Notes: generated by a model not told the origin, from the sequence alone. Positions 20,660 through 28,930 are shown, numbered from the stretch's first letter. The stretch: DNA of 64,000 nt from DAOVFN01 sp964484305 (GCA_964484305.1 CAZAEI010000001.1:1-64000), one strand, 5' to 3'. A program made the numbers and translations.

Positions 20660-20880
20660 GTTGATTTCCTTAGCCTGACTATCTTTATCCATCTGTTGCC
20701 GCTGACAAAGACCTCCTCGACCTCCCCTGCCATATGTTTCTCCAGGTAGATGGATACGGTGGACTTGTCTAGGCTGGTCCGCCTTGCTATCTCCCTCACC
20801 CAGAGGCCGTGGGGGTTTTTCTTCAGGGCCTTTTTTATTTTGTCTAGCTTTGATTTATCTGGGCCTGCCTCCCTACCCAT
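20656..20880 (-). CDS. Small winged-helix DNA-binding protein, likely rtcA regulator
   Basis: 74 residues. LDKIKKALKKNPHGLWVREIARRTSLDKSTVSIYLEKHMAGEVEEVFVSGNRWIKIVRL is a compact MarR/Lrp-like winged helix with a clear recognition helix (SLDKSTVSIYL) and wing. It is translationally coupled to rtcA by an ATGA overlap. Immediately upstream lie three identical palindromes, the nearest only 10 bases from the start codon and overlapping the AT-rich promoter, which fits autoregulation of the HTH-rtcA operon. Confidence 0.82.
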   Translation of the reverse strand: MGREAGPDKSKLDKIKKALKKNPHGLWVREIARRTSLDKSTVSIYLEKHMAGEVEEVFVSGNRWIKIVRLRKST

Positions 20881-20889
20881 GACATTATA

Positions 20890-20904
20890 TTAGACATTGT
20901 CTAA
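20890..20904. promoter_or_regulatory. Operator copy 1: TTAGACATTGTCTAA
   Basis: A 15-base palindrome, TTAGACA-T-TGTCTAA, 10 bases ahead of the HTH start codon on the minus strand. In this copy the symmetry extends four more bases each side (TATA/TATA), and the AT-rich flank may double as the promoter box of the HTH-rtcA operon. Confidence 0.8.
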
Positions 20905-20939
20905 TATAAGCGTTTCTGTGGCCTGTCTGGTATGTAATG

Positions 20940-20954
20940 TTAGACATTGTCTAA
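20940..20954. promoter_or_regulatory. Operator copy 2: TTAGACATTGTCTAA
   Basis: The same 15-base palindrome as copy 1, centred 50 bases from it, or nearly five helical turns, so proteins bound at both would lie on about the same face of the DNA. Confidence 0.75.
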
Positions 20955-20984
20955 TTTTAAGGATTTGGAGCCGCAGCATGATTA

Positions 20985-20999
20985 TTAGACATTGTCTAA
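20985..20999. promoter_or_regulatory. Operator copy 3: TTAGACATTGTCTAA
   Basis: Third identical copy, centred 45 bases from copy 2, 40 bases past the end of the beta-CASP RNase gene. Three exact copies within 110 bases are far beyond chance. Confidence 0.75.
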
Positions 21000-21038
21000 T
21001 TATCCCAACTGACGAGACGTTGCCCTGATATCCCTAAG

Positions 21039-22286
21039 CTAGACCCTGACCGTGTCCCCGTTCTTGGGGGCCTCGGCATCAATCCCCATGGCCTGCAGCT
21101 CCCTGGCAAAGGCCTGGGTCCGGTCCCCGTGGATCAGGAAAAGCTTCCTTGGCTTTACCCCATTGAAGAACTCAATGAGATGGCTCCTGTCTGTGTGGGC
21201 CGAGAAGTCCATGAACTCTATCCTCATCCTGGGCTTCACGTCAAGGCCCTCGTTCACATACCTTCCTGTATCAAGGAGCCTTCTACCGACTGTCCCTTCC
21301 ACCATGAATCCCGTCAGGGCCAGGGTGCAGTTCTCCCTGTCATGGAGACTCTTTATATAGTAGCTCACGGGCCCGCCATTGAGCATGCCTGCTGTGCAGA
21401 TTATTATCCCCGGCTTCTCCAGGACCCTCTTCCTGTCCCTGAAGTTCAGGACCTTGTGCGCCCTGCTGAAGGCCTTCCGGAGGAGCCTGCTGTCCCGCAC
21501 AGAGCTGGGATGCTGAAGCATGGCCTTTGTGACCGCAATCCCCATCCCATCCATATGGATGGGAAACCCGAGGTCATGCAGGATTATCAGGAGCTCCTGG
21601 GTTCTTCCCACAGCAAAGCTCGGGACTACAACGTATCCATTGTTATAGATGGTCTCCTGGCAGAGTTCCCTGAGCCTGTCCTCGAGCTTGTCCCTGTCAG
21701 GATGGTCCTTGTAGGAGTATGTGGACTCGCACATGAGGGCATCGAGCCCCTTCACGTCTATCCTGGCACCCCTGACAAGCTTTGTCTCAGCGAACTTGAT
21801 GTCCCCTGTATAGAGTATCTTCTTGTCATGGGACTCGAGGAGTATGCCTGCTGCTCCCGGGATATGGCCTGCATCAAGCAGGGTCACGGTCGATGACTTG
21901 AACCTTACTGGCTCGCCATAGCCAGGCGTCTTGCCCAGGCGCATGGTCTTCTGGATGTCTGACGGGAGGAAATGGGTCTGCTCTCCCCTCTTCTTCTGGA
22001 CCTTGATTGAATCCTTAAGCAGAATCTCCATGATGGAGGCAGCCACCTTGGTTGTATAGACGCTCCCGTCATAGCCAATCCTGTAGAGCTGGGGGACCAT
22101 ACCTGAGTGGTCTATGTGCGCATGCGAGATAAAGACCCCGCTCAGGGGGAACTTGGGCTTTATTGGCACATTGCCATACTGCACCTCATAGCCATAGTCA
22201 AAGAGGAAGCTGTCGCTGCCGGCAGTGAGCTGAACTGCAGATTTGCCTACCTCCCTTGCGCCGCCCAAGAATTTGATTTCAACCAT
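21039..22286 (-). CDS. Beta-CASP metallo-beta-lactamase ribonuclease (aCPSF2/RNase J-like)
   Basis: About 415 residues from the ATG at 22286, preceded by AGGAGAT. Metallo-beta-lactamase motifs: VFISHAHIDHSGMVP (zinc ligands), LLDAGHIPGAAGILLES, ILYTGDIKF; then the beta-CASP part with MCESTYSYKDHPDR, VVVPSFAVGRTQELL, PGIIICTAGMLNGGP, FMVEGTVGRRLL, MDFSAHTDRSHL and KLFLIHGD. It has no N-terminal KH domains, so it resembles archaeal CPSF2 or aRNase J rather than CPSF1. It cuts or trims RNA in the cytoplasm. RNA-processing genes flank it (rtcA operon). Confidence 0.9.
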   Translation of the reverse strand: MVEIKFLGGAREVGKSAVQLTAGSDSFLFDYGYEVQYGNVPIKPKFPLSGVFISHAHIDHSGMVPQLYRIGYDGSVYTTKVAASIMEILLKDSIKVQKKRGEQTHFLPSDIQKTMRLGKTPGYGEPVRFKSSTVTLLDAGHIPGAAGILLESHDKKILYTGDIKFAETKLVRGARIDVKGLDALMCESTYSYKDHPDRDKLEDRLRELCQETIYNNGYVVVPSFAVGRTQELLIILHDLGFPIHMDGMGIAVTKAMLQHPSSVRDSRLLRKAFSRAHKVLNFRDRKRVLEKPGIIICTAGMLNGGPVSYYIKSLHDRENCTLALTGFMVEGTVGRRLLDTGRYVNEGLDVKPRMRIEFMDFSAHTDRSHLIEFFNGVKPRKLFLIHGDRTQAFARELQAMGIDAEAPKNGDTVRV

Positions 22287-22335
22287 CCAATCTCCTGAAA
22301 GCAAGTATAATATAGTTGTGGGTTCAATAATAAAT

Positions 22336-23562
22336 ATGACCGGATATGTGGACCTGGGGTACAGACCAAGGGACGACCTGATATGCGAGTTCTATGTGGA
22401 GCCCGCTCCGGGACAGAGCATGAAGCAGGCGGCCGAGGCAGTCGCAGAGGAGTCCTCGACCGGGACATGGACCGAGGTCAGGACCAGGAAGCCCATGGTG
22501 GAAAAAATCCATGCCAGGGTCTTTGAGCTCAGGCATAACAGAATCCGGGTGGCCTATCCCAGGGAGCTCTTCGAGTCAGGGAACATCCCCCAGCTCATGA
22601 GCAGCGTCGCCGGGAATATCTTCGGCATGAAGGCCATCAGGAGGATTCGCCTCGAGGATATGGAGTTCCCCAGGAAGATGGTAAAATCATACAAGGGGCC
22701 TGAACTCGGCCTCAGGGAGATAAGAAGGCTCACGAGAATCATGGACAGGCCCATACTCGGGACAATCTACAAGCCAAAACTTGGACTCAAGCCAGGTGAG
22801 CAGGCCGGGCTGGCCTACAGGGTCTATTCAGCCGGGATAGACTACAGCAAGGACGACGAGAACCTCGGCTCCATGGTCTTCAACCGCTTCCAGGACAGGG
22901 TTGTGAAGATCCTGGATGTCGTGGACCGGATAAAATCCGAGCAGGGCAGGCGGGTTGTCTACGCCGCCAACATAACCGCCCCTGTTGACGACATGCTCAG
23001 GAGGGCCCAGTTCGTCAGGGACCACGGCGGGAAGTGCATCATGATTGACATCCTGACAGCAGGCTGGAGCGCCCTTGAGTACATAACAAAGCAGAGGCTC
23101 AAGCTAATCGTCCACGGCCACAGGGCCATGCATGCCGCCCTGACCAGGAACCCCAGGCACGGCATATCCATGCTTGTCATTGCAAAGCTCGCCAGGCTGG
23201 CGGGGGTGAGCGCCCTCCATACCGGAACCGTGGTCGGCAAGATGGAGGGGGGAAGGGAGGATGTCCTTGAGATAGACCGCTTCCTCAGGGAGAGATGGCA
23301 CGGCCTCAAGCCTGTCATGCCCATTGCCTCAGGGGGACTCCACCCCGGCCTTGCGCCCAGGGTGACAGAAATCCTCGGGAAGGACTTGATAATGACCTTC
23401 GGCGGGGGCCTCTGGGGCCATCCCGGCGGGCCGGAATCAGGGGCCAGAGCCATCAGGCAGGCAGTGGACTCTGCCATGAAGGGCATCCCTGTCAGGGAAT
23501 ATGCCCGCAAGCATCCAGAGCTTGCCCAGGCCATAGAGGAGTGGGGCACCGAGTTCCACTAG
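22336..23562 (+). CDS. rbcL: Ribulose-bisphosphate carboxylase, form III
   Basis: 408 residues from the ATG in front of TGYVDLGYRP. All active-site motifs are present: GTIYKPKLGL (catalytic lysine), GIDYSKDDEN (carbamylated lysine and metal ligands), VHGHRAMHAA, TGTVVGKMEGG (loop 6 lysine), IASGGLHPG and TFGGGLWGHPGG. It is therefore a true carboxylase, not a RuBisCO-like protein. The length and sequence style are those of archaeal form III, which fixes CO2 onto ribulose bisphosphate made from AMP or other nucleotides. No AMP phosphorylase or ribose-bisphosphate isomerase gene is in this window. The start is close to and divergent from the beta-CASP gene. Confidence 0.95.
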   Translation: MTGYVDLGYRPRDDLICEFYVEPAPGQSMKQAAEAVAEESSTGTWTEVRTRKPMVEKIHARVFELRHNRIRVAYPRELFESGNIPQLMSSVAGNIFGMKAIRRIRLEDMEFPRKMVKSYKGPELGLREIRRLTRIMDRPILGTIYKPKLGLKPGEQAGLAYRVYSAGIDYSKDDENLGSMVFNRFQDRVVKILDVVDRIKSEQGRRVVYAANITAPVDDMLRRAQFVRDHGGKCIMIDILTAGWSALEYITKQRLKLIVHGHRAMHAALTRNPRHGISMLVIAKLARLAGVSALHTGTVVGKMEGGREDVLEIDRFLRERWHGLKPVMPIASGGLHPGLAPRVTEILGKDLIMTFGGGLWGHPGGPESGARAIRQAVDSAMKGIPVREYARKHPELAQAIEEWGTEFH

Positions 23563-23624
23563 GCTCTGGAAATCCTGTTCGCATAAGGCTTGTGAATGTA
23601 TAAATTTGGATGGGCTGCCTAGGA

Positions 23625-24755
23625 TTAGGCTGCATTGATCCTCTCGATGAACTCGTTAATGATGTCTGCTGCTGAGTTCAGTTCCTCCTCTGACCTGGTG
23701 AAGGTAAAACGAACGTTGTTTATTCCGTGTTCACCGAACAGGCACCCGGGAACGGTCAGAACGCCGCTTTCACATAATTGTTTTGAGAATTCCTCGCCGC
23801 TCATTCCGAATCTTTCAACAGAGGGGAAATAATAGAATGTTCCCTCGGGTATGTTACCGTTAAGATTCTTCCTTATTCTTTTACAGAACAGGTTTCTCCT
23901 CCTCTCATATATCCTTCGCCTTTCCTCAACACCCTCCTGGTCATGGAGGAGTGCATGCCTCGCTGCCTCCTGAACAAAGGAGGGGACACAGGTGCTCTGA
24001 TGGAGCTGGAACTTGGTCATTGCACCAATTATGCTCTTCTCTGCTATTGCATACCCGATTCTCCATCCGCTCATGCAAAAGGTCTTTGAAAAACTGTTGA
24101 CAATTACCGTGTTATCAAGGCCGTATCTGCCGATGCTTACATGCCTCGTTCCGTCAAAGGTTATTTTATGATATGGCTCATCGCTCATTGCCAGGAAATC
24201 CTCATCGTTTGCAATCTCCCAAAGCCTTCTCAGCCCCTGTCCGTTGTACAGGTTTCCTGTGGGATTGACTGATGATGAAAAAACCGCAACCCTTGTTCTT
24301 TCGTTCGCCTTTGACTCGATTCCATTAACAAACCCCTCTTCGTTGAGCGCCTTCACAGATATCGGTTCTCCACCCGCTATCTTTGTTATTTCAGAATATG
24401 AAACCCAGCCAGGGTCCTGGATCAGGACATTATCACCCCCGTTAACTATGCATTGCATCAGGGAAAAGATTGCACCCTTTCCCCCATATGTTATTATGAC
24501 ATTCTCAGGGCCGCAGTCGACCTTGTATTCATCATGATACATCTCTGCTATTAGCTCTCTTAATTCAAGGTTTCCCTGGGTGGATACATATCCCACACTT
24601 CCCCTTTTCATTGATTCATGAGCAGCACGTTTTATGTGCTCTGGGGTATCGAATCCTGGGATTCCGACACTCAAATCTATGGCATTTGTCGAACTCGCGA
24701 TGAATCTGGAAAAGGAAGCGTCAACACCCTTCATCCTGTGCGAAAATTCAACCAT
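23625..24755 (-). CDS. Class I/II aminotransferase
   Basis: About 376 residues from the ATG at 24755; a TTTATATA box about 27 bases upstream on this strand suggests a leaderless mRNA. PLP-binding motifs: ITYGGKGAIFSL near residue 96, SSSVNPTGNLYNG, MSDEPYHKI (Asp-x-x-Tyr), VNSFSKTFCMSGWRIGY with the Schiff-base lysine, and NVRFTFTRS carrying the carboxylate-binding arginine. It resembles aspartate/aromatic aminotransferases; the substrate cannot be fixed. Codon use is more AT-rich than the neighbours, consistent with lateral acquisition. Confidence 0.9.
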   Translation of the reverse strand: MVEFSHRMKGVDASFSRFIASSTNAIDLSVGIPGFDTPEHIKRAAHESMKRGSVGYVSTQGNLELRELIAEMYHDEYKVDCGPENVIITYGGKGAIFSLMQCIVNGGDNVLIQDPGWVSYSEITKIAGGEPISVKALNEEGFVNGIESKANERTRVAVFSSSVNPTGNLYNGQGLRRLWEIANDEDFLAMSDEPYHKITFDGTRHVSIGRYGLDNTVIVNSFSKTFCMSGWRIGYAIAEKSIIGAMTKFQLHQSTCVPSFVQEAARHALLHDQEGVEERRRIYERRRNLFCKRIRKNLNGNIPEGTFYYFPSVERFGMSGEEFSKQLCESGVLTVPGCLFGEHGINNVRFTFTRSEEELNSAADIINEFIERINAA

Positions 24756-24943
24756 GAATATGCATCTGGCTGGCACTGTATATAAATAAACCTGAACGGT
24801 AATCGTTGTTTGACGGACTCGTATTCATGATGGGTTCTGGGGATGTTGTGGTATCGTCATGCGAAGCCAGTATAATTTGCCTGATTCTGTTGCGTTATCA
24901 AATTTAATAACAAACAAAGCCAAATAATAACAGGTGGTTTTGC

Positions 24944-25477
24944 ATCTACGAGATAAGGATTCACGGGAGGGGGGGCCAGGGGGTCAGGATGACCGCGCAC
25001 ATCCTGGGGCGAGCGGCCTTCCTCTCAGGTTACGAGACCCAGGACTTCGCGATATACGGGGCCGAGAGGCGGGGCGCCCCTGTGGCAAGCTTCTGCAGGC
25101 TCGACAGGACAAGGATTCTCACCAGGGGCTACATATTCAATCCCGATGCCGTGATAGTCCTGGACCCCACCATAGACGGAGAGGCTGTCCTCGGGGGGGT
25201 CAAGGAGAAAGGCCTTGTCCTTGTGAATTCTGAAAAGCCCACCAGCAAGTTCAGGGGGGCCCGGTTTGTGGACGCCACCAGGATTGCCCTGGACACCCTG
25301 GGAAGGCCAATCCCCAATGTCGCAATCCTGGGGGGCTTCCTCAAGCTGACCAGGCTCTTTCCCATGGAAAACCTCAGAAAGGCTGTAAAGACCGAGCTGG
25401 GGGAGGCCGGCCACCCGGAGGCTGTGAAGGGCAACATAGCAGCCTGCGAGAGGTGCTGGAGTGAGGTGAGCAGATAA
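24944..25477 (+). CDS. porG: Pyruvate/2-oxoacid:ferredoxin oxidoreductase gamma subunit-like protein
   Basis: About 178 residues. EIRIHGRGGQGV, then MTAHILGRAAFLSG, YGAERRGAPVASFCR and NPDAVIVLDPTI are diagnostic of the gamma domain. The EIRIHGRGGQGV motif lies upstream of the first in-frame ATG (24989), so the true start must be near 24944, yet no ATG, GTG or TTG occurs there in frame. AGGTGG stands 6 bases ahead of ATC TAC GAG, so a rare ATC start, or a sequence error, is likely. The alpha, beta and delta subunits are not adjacent. The end AACERCWSEV has two cysteines. Confidence 0.8.
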   Translation: MYEIRIHGRGGQGVRMTAHILGRAAFLSGYETQDFAIYGAERRGAPVASFCRLDRTRILTRGYIFNPDAVIVLDPTIDGEAVLGGVKEKGLVLVNSEKPTSKFRGARFVDATRIALDTLGRPIPNVAILGGFLKLTRLFPMENLRKAVKTELGEAGHPEAVKGNIAACERCWSEVSR

Positions 25478-25788
25478 TGGATATACTTGGAATGATACTG
25501 GGATGGAAATGGAAGGTCCAGAGGACCAGAAGGAGATGGGACCGCCTCAGGGAGCATGCCCTGGAAAAGGAGGGCAGGGTCAGGAAGGAGGCCCTGAGGG
25601 AGCTCGACCTGGCCGAGGAGAAGCTGAGGATGCTCGAAGAGCAGAACATGACCAGGCGGGACAGGACAAGGATAATGAGGGAGATCAGCATGGAACTGGC
25701 CAACATAGCTGACCTGCTCGAGAAGGGCGAGGCCTGGCTGGCAGCCTCCCGGGGTGCCCCGGAAAACAGGCAGCAGCAGGCCCGCTGA
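25477..25788 (+). CDS. Coiled-coil small protein, unknown function
   Basis: 103 residues, strongly charged and helical: heptad-like KEALRELDLAEEKLRMLEEQ, followed by MTRRDRTRIMREISMELANIADLLEKG. It starts with a tryptophan-containing hydrophobic patch (MDILGMILGWKWKVQ) that might touch the membrane. TAATG overlap with the PorG-like gene shows coupling. No family recognised; it may be a structural partner of the orphan gamma subunit. Confidence 0.6.
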   Translation: MDILGMILGWKWKVQRTRRRWDRLREHALEKEGRVRKEALRELDLAEEKLRMLEEQNMTRRDRTRIMREISMELANIADLLEKGEAWLAASRGAPENRQQQAR

Positions 25789-25838
25789 GCATGCATCTGG
25801 TTTTAAGCTTTTTATAGAATGGATTTAATTAAGTTACC

Positions 25839-26714
25839 ATGAAATTGGCTGTTCTGGGGCCGGGCATCAAGTCCATGGGATACAGCACCAAGAGGCTGAT
25901 AGAGGAGGCGAGGGCCGCGGGGCTCAAGACCGAGCACATCCCCCTTGTAGAGGTCAAGCTGATGGTCAACAAGAAGAGCGATGCCCTCTACAGGAAAAAG
26001 AGCCTCAGCAGGTTCGATTACATACTTCCGAGGATAGACTCCAAACGCGCGAGGATTGGGTACCCTGTCATGAGGTTCCTGGACCTTCTGGGGGTAAGGA
26101 AGCCCTATTCAGCAGAGACCGTCCTGATGGCCCACGACAAGTTCATAACCCTGGAGAGGCTTGCTTATGCAGGCATAAACGTGCCCGAGACCTACCTCAC
26201 GGGGTCAAAGACAGTGGCCAAGGATATAGTCAGGAAGGGCAGGCTCCCCATGATGATTAAGCTTCTCTCCGGTTACGGGGGCCAGGGGGTGATGGTAATG
26301 GAGAGCAAGGAGGCTGCTGAGTCCACGATAGAGACCATGCAGACCCTCCACCAGCAGATTCTTATAGAGAAGTTCCTGAAGAACCCCGGGGAGGACATCC
26401 GTGGGATACTGGCCGGGGACGAGATAATTGCCTCCTATAAAAGGATAGCTGCCACAGGAGAGTTCAGGGCGAACATCCATGCGGGCGGAAGGGGGAAGCC
26501 CTTCAAGCTCACCCCGGAGATGGAGGAGGCTGTCTTCAAGAGCGCCAAGGCCATCGGGGCCAGGATATGCGCAGTGGACATGCTTGAGTCCAAGGGCAGG
26601 CCAAGCGTGCTCGAGATCAACATAAACCCGGGCCTCCAGGGCATAGAGAAGGCCACCGGGATAAACGTGGCCAAGAGGATGATAGAGTTCGTCAGGAGCG
26701 AAGTCAGGTCATGA
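25839..26714 (+). CDS. RimK-family ATP-grasp ligase
   Basis: 291 residues. KRLIEEARAAG and DYILPRID in the N-terminal domain, then the ATP-grasp core: MIKLLSGYGGQGVMVME (P-loop-like), ILIEKFLKN, DIRGILAGDEIIASYKRIA, and the magnesium ligands in ICAVDMLES and LEININPGLQGIEKATG. The RimK/LysX/MptN group adds glutamate or other amino acids to carboxylates (ribosomal S6, lysine carrier protein, coenzyme F420 or tetrahydrosarcinapterin). No lysine or cofactor genes are adjacent, so the target is open. Confidence 0.85.
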   Translation: MKLAVLGPGIKSMGYSTKRLIEEARAAGLKTEHIPLVEVKLMVNKKSDALYRKKSLSRFDYILPRIDSKRARIGYPVMRFLDLLGVRKPYSAETVLMAHDKFITLERLAYAGINVPETYLTGSKTVAKDIVRKGRLPMMIKLLSGYGGQGVMVMESKEAAESTIETMQTLHQQILIEKFLKNPGEDIRGILAGDEIIASYKRIAATGEFRANIHAGGRGKPFKLTPEMEEAVFKSAKAIGARICAVDMLESKGRPSVLEININPGLQGIEKATGINVAKRMIEFVRSEVRS

Positions 26715-26757
26715 TAGGGAGCCGCCCAACAAACACAAATCAATTATAGTATATGAA

Positions 26758-26853
26758 GCTTTGTGTAAGAAGTACACTGAAGCAACAAGATATGCGAAAA
26801 TGTTAGTTACTGAGCACAATATGTAACTAAATTTGACCCTTTATACACAAAGC
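26758..26853. repeat. Nested inverted repeat in an AT-rich gap
   Basis: GCTTTGTGTA (26758-26767) is perfectly complementary to TACACAAAGC (26844-26853), and inside it TTAGTTAC (26803-26810) pairs with GTAACTAA (26823-26830). The roughly 310-base gap (26715-27026) is otherwise AT-rich without genes. Just outside, TGACATAACTTTTT (26861-26874) also occurs at 57048-57061. The element could be a MITE-like remnant or a structured RNA. Confidence 0.45.
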
Positions 26854-27026
26854 CAGTATATGACATAACTTTTTATAGAACCATGAGATTTCATTAAGGT
26901 CATATTCAAGTAACTTTTTCTGATTTGTTGTGTCATCAACTATATTTCCGGTGGGATAAGACCATCTTTTGGCCAGAACCGAACCATTTGCCATATATAT
27001 TTAAACCACGGGGAGAATGCCTTTTC

Positions 27027-27857
27027 ATGGTCAGCACAAGGGTATTTTTGAGCGTTGTGGTGGTCTTTGCCGTGGTCACGGTGGGGCTGCTTGCAGGGCT
27101 GAATGAGCAGAGGAGCATGATATTCCTCAACCCGTCTCCGGGTGCCAGGATATCGACAGCCTTCTCAGAGGGTTCAGCCATGTTCGGGGGAGTGCTCGCT
27201 GCTGAGCAGGTCGCTGACAACACCCTGTTCGTAAGCGGCAGCGCGACTGCCAGCGACAACCCTGACCAGGTCACCATCATGTTCTCGGTTGAGACAGATG
27301 ATACCAGCGCAAGGGTATCCCAGCAGGAAAACGCAGGGATTACATCCGATGTGCGGGCTGCGCTGATTGCACAGGGCATCGACCCTGAGGATATCGAGAC
27401 GACCGGTTACAGCCTCTCCCAGATAAGGGAGTATGAACCCGAATCGAGGAAATATGTCGATAAGGGCTTCAGGACCACCCACTCCATGCAGGTTGAGATA
27501 AGCGATATCGACAGGGCCGGGGACATAATAGACGCCGTCGTGCTGGCGGGGGCCAACAGGATAAACGGCGTGTACTTCGGTCTATCTGAAAGCAGGATGG
27601 AAGGGCTCCGGATGGCCGCGCTGAAGGCTGCCTCAGAGAACGCAAGGGAAAGGGCCGATGCGATTGCTGACGGCCTGGACATCACGATAATCAGGGTAAT
27701 GAGCGTATCCGAGGGATATAGCTACAGCCCGTCAGTTAGGGCATTCGCAATGGAAGATTCGGCAGTGGGTGAGGGGTCACCGGCCCCCAGCACAGAGATT
27801 ACCCCGGGCATGGTGCAGGTCTCCTCGAATGTCAATGTTGTGTTTGAGATTGCTTAA
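27027..27857 (+). CDS. SIMPL (DUF541) domain protein, exported or membrane-anchored
   Basis: 276 residues from the ATG at 27027, about 27 bases after an ATATATTTAAA box (leaderless); the longer upstream frame crosses the promoter and is rejected. The N-terminus is a signal anchor (TRVFLSVVVVFAVVTVGLLAGL). The body is a SIMPL domain: LFVSGSATASDNPDQVTIMFSVETDD, DVRAALIAQGIDPEDIETTGYSLSQ and the later ALKAASENARERADAIADGLD. Related bacterial proteins are periplasmic (Omp26/BP26-like). It probably sits on the outer face of the membrane; function unknown. Confidence 0.85.
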   Translation: MVSTRVFLSVVVVFAVVTVGLLAGLNEQRSMIFLNPSPGARISTAFSEGSAMFGGVLAAEQVADNTLFVSGSATASDNPDQVTIMFSVETDDTSARVSQQENAGITSDVRAALIAQGIDPEDIETTGYSLSQIREYEPESRKYVDKGFRTTHSMQVEISDIDRAGDIIDAVVLAGANRINGVYFGLSESRMEGLRMAALKAASENARERADAIADGLDITIIRVMSVSEGYSYSPSVRAFAMEDSAVGEGSPAPSTEITPGMVQVSSNVNVVFEIA

Positions 27858-27957
27858 TGCCCAAGCGGGCCTTTAATACATTTCCCCTTTTTTCCCGGCC
27901 CACCTTTCTGGATTAAGAATACCATGGCCCCGCACGGGCCATCCCACTCCCCGGAGC

Positions 27958-28896
27958 CTATTCCTCAAACAGGTCTATGTCCCCGGGGGAGATTATCGGC
28001 TTCTTGAACAGCCTGGCATCCTCCCTTATCCTGGGGCAGGCCGTGTTGACCAGGGCCTCCACCTTTAGGCCCATGAGCTTGCTTGGGGTGAGCTGGTCTG
28101 CCACGAGAATCCAGGCCCTCCTGCCCAGGGCCTCCAGCTTCTCCCTGGCCTGCTCGGCCTGTTTGGGATGGGCCTGCCCCGGCTTGGTCGAGACCAGGAT
28201 GGCAAAGCTCCTGGCCTCCGAGGCCTTGGCAATCTGGGCGTAGCGAATCCTCTGGAGGCTCCTCTTCTCCTGGGCCAGGTCAATCAGTCCCGTGCCCTCA
28301 AGGTCCAGGAAGAGGACGGGCTTCTCCACCTCCAGGGAGAGACCCAGGGGATGGAAGGTCCCTGTTCCCAGGAAGAGGAAGCAGTCCACAGAGGGCTCGA
28401 TGGATTTTGCTGCGGAGTAGTCGCACCCCAGTATCTGGCCGGGGTATCTCGCCCTGGTGGGTGCCCCGAGCAAAACCTTCTTGCCATGCCTCTTCAGGAA
28501 TCCGCTGGCCAGGGCAAGGCCCGGGAGGTACTGCACGGTCGTTACAAGGCCAATCCTCCTGAAGGGCTTGAGGTCCGGCAGGCATACCCTCAGGAGCGGG
28601 ACAGGGTCGAAGTCAATCCTGTACTCCTCATATATGACCGGCAGGCAGGCCTTGAGGCCGTAGTCGCTGTGGCCCACGTGGAGCAGGGCGTCGCACCCCA
28701 GAAGCCTGGCCTCCCTGTCCCTGATATCGCAGGCCCCGAAGCAGGGCTCTATGGATATGAAGGTCCTGATACCTGCCTTCTCCAGCTTACTGGCGAAGTC
28801 CAGGGCCCTGGTCTTGAGGCCCTCGGGGACCTGGATAAAGACACTCTTGGCTCTGAGCCTCTTCAGTTTCGGAAGAATCTTCTGAAGTTCGAGCAT
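27958..28896 (-). CDS. dph2: Diphthamide biosynthesis enzyme Dph2
   Basis: 312 residues. Archaeal Dph2 uses an unusual radical-SAM chemistry to move the aminocarboxypropyl group of S-adenosylmethionine to histidine of elongation factor 2. The three cluster cysteines lie in widely spaced motifs: IEPCFGACDIRD near residue 50, GQILGCDYSAA near 155, and VNTACPRI near 285. VPEGLKTRA, LHVGHSDYG and FLGTGTFHPLGL also fit. Length is close to normal (about 330). A good ribosome binding site (GGAGGGAGTGAT) precedes the ATG. It is downstream of the CNNM gene on the same strand. Confidence 0.93.
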   Translation of the reverse strand: MLELQKILPKLKRLRAKSVFIQVPEGLKTRALDFASKLEKAGIRTFISIEPCFGACDIRDREARLLGCDALLHVGHSDYGLKACLPVIYEEYRIDFDPVPLLRVCLPDLKPFRRIGLVTTVQYLPGLALASGFLKRHGKKVLLGAPTRARYPGQILGCDYSAAKSIEPSVDCFLFLGTGTFHPLGLSLEVEKPVLFLDLEGTGLIDLAQEKRSLQRIRYAQIAKASEARSFAILVSTKPGQAHPKQAEQAREKLEALGRRAWILVADQLTPSKLMGLKVEALVNTACPRIREDARLFKKPIISPGDIDLFEE

Positions 28897-28930
28897 ATCA
28901 CTCCCTCCGGCGCTGTCGCCCCGGTGCGCG

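Noticed and set aside
22336..23562. RuBisCO-like protein (form IV)
   Set aside because: All catalytic and metal-binding motifs of true RuBisCO are present.
24934..25233. Separate small protein starting at GTG 24934
   Set aside because: It is the shifted frame of the PorG-like gene; the conserved gamma-subunit motif lies in the other frame.
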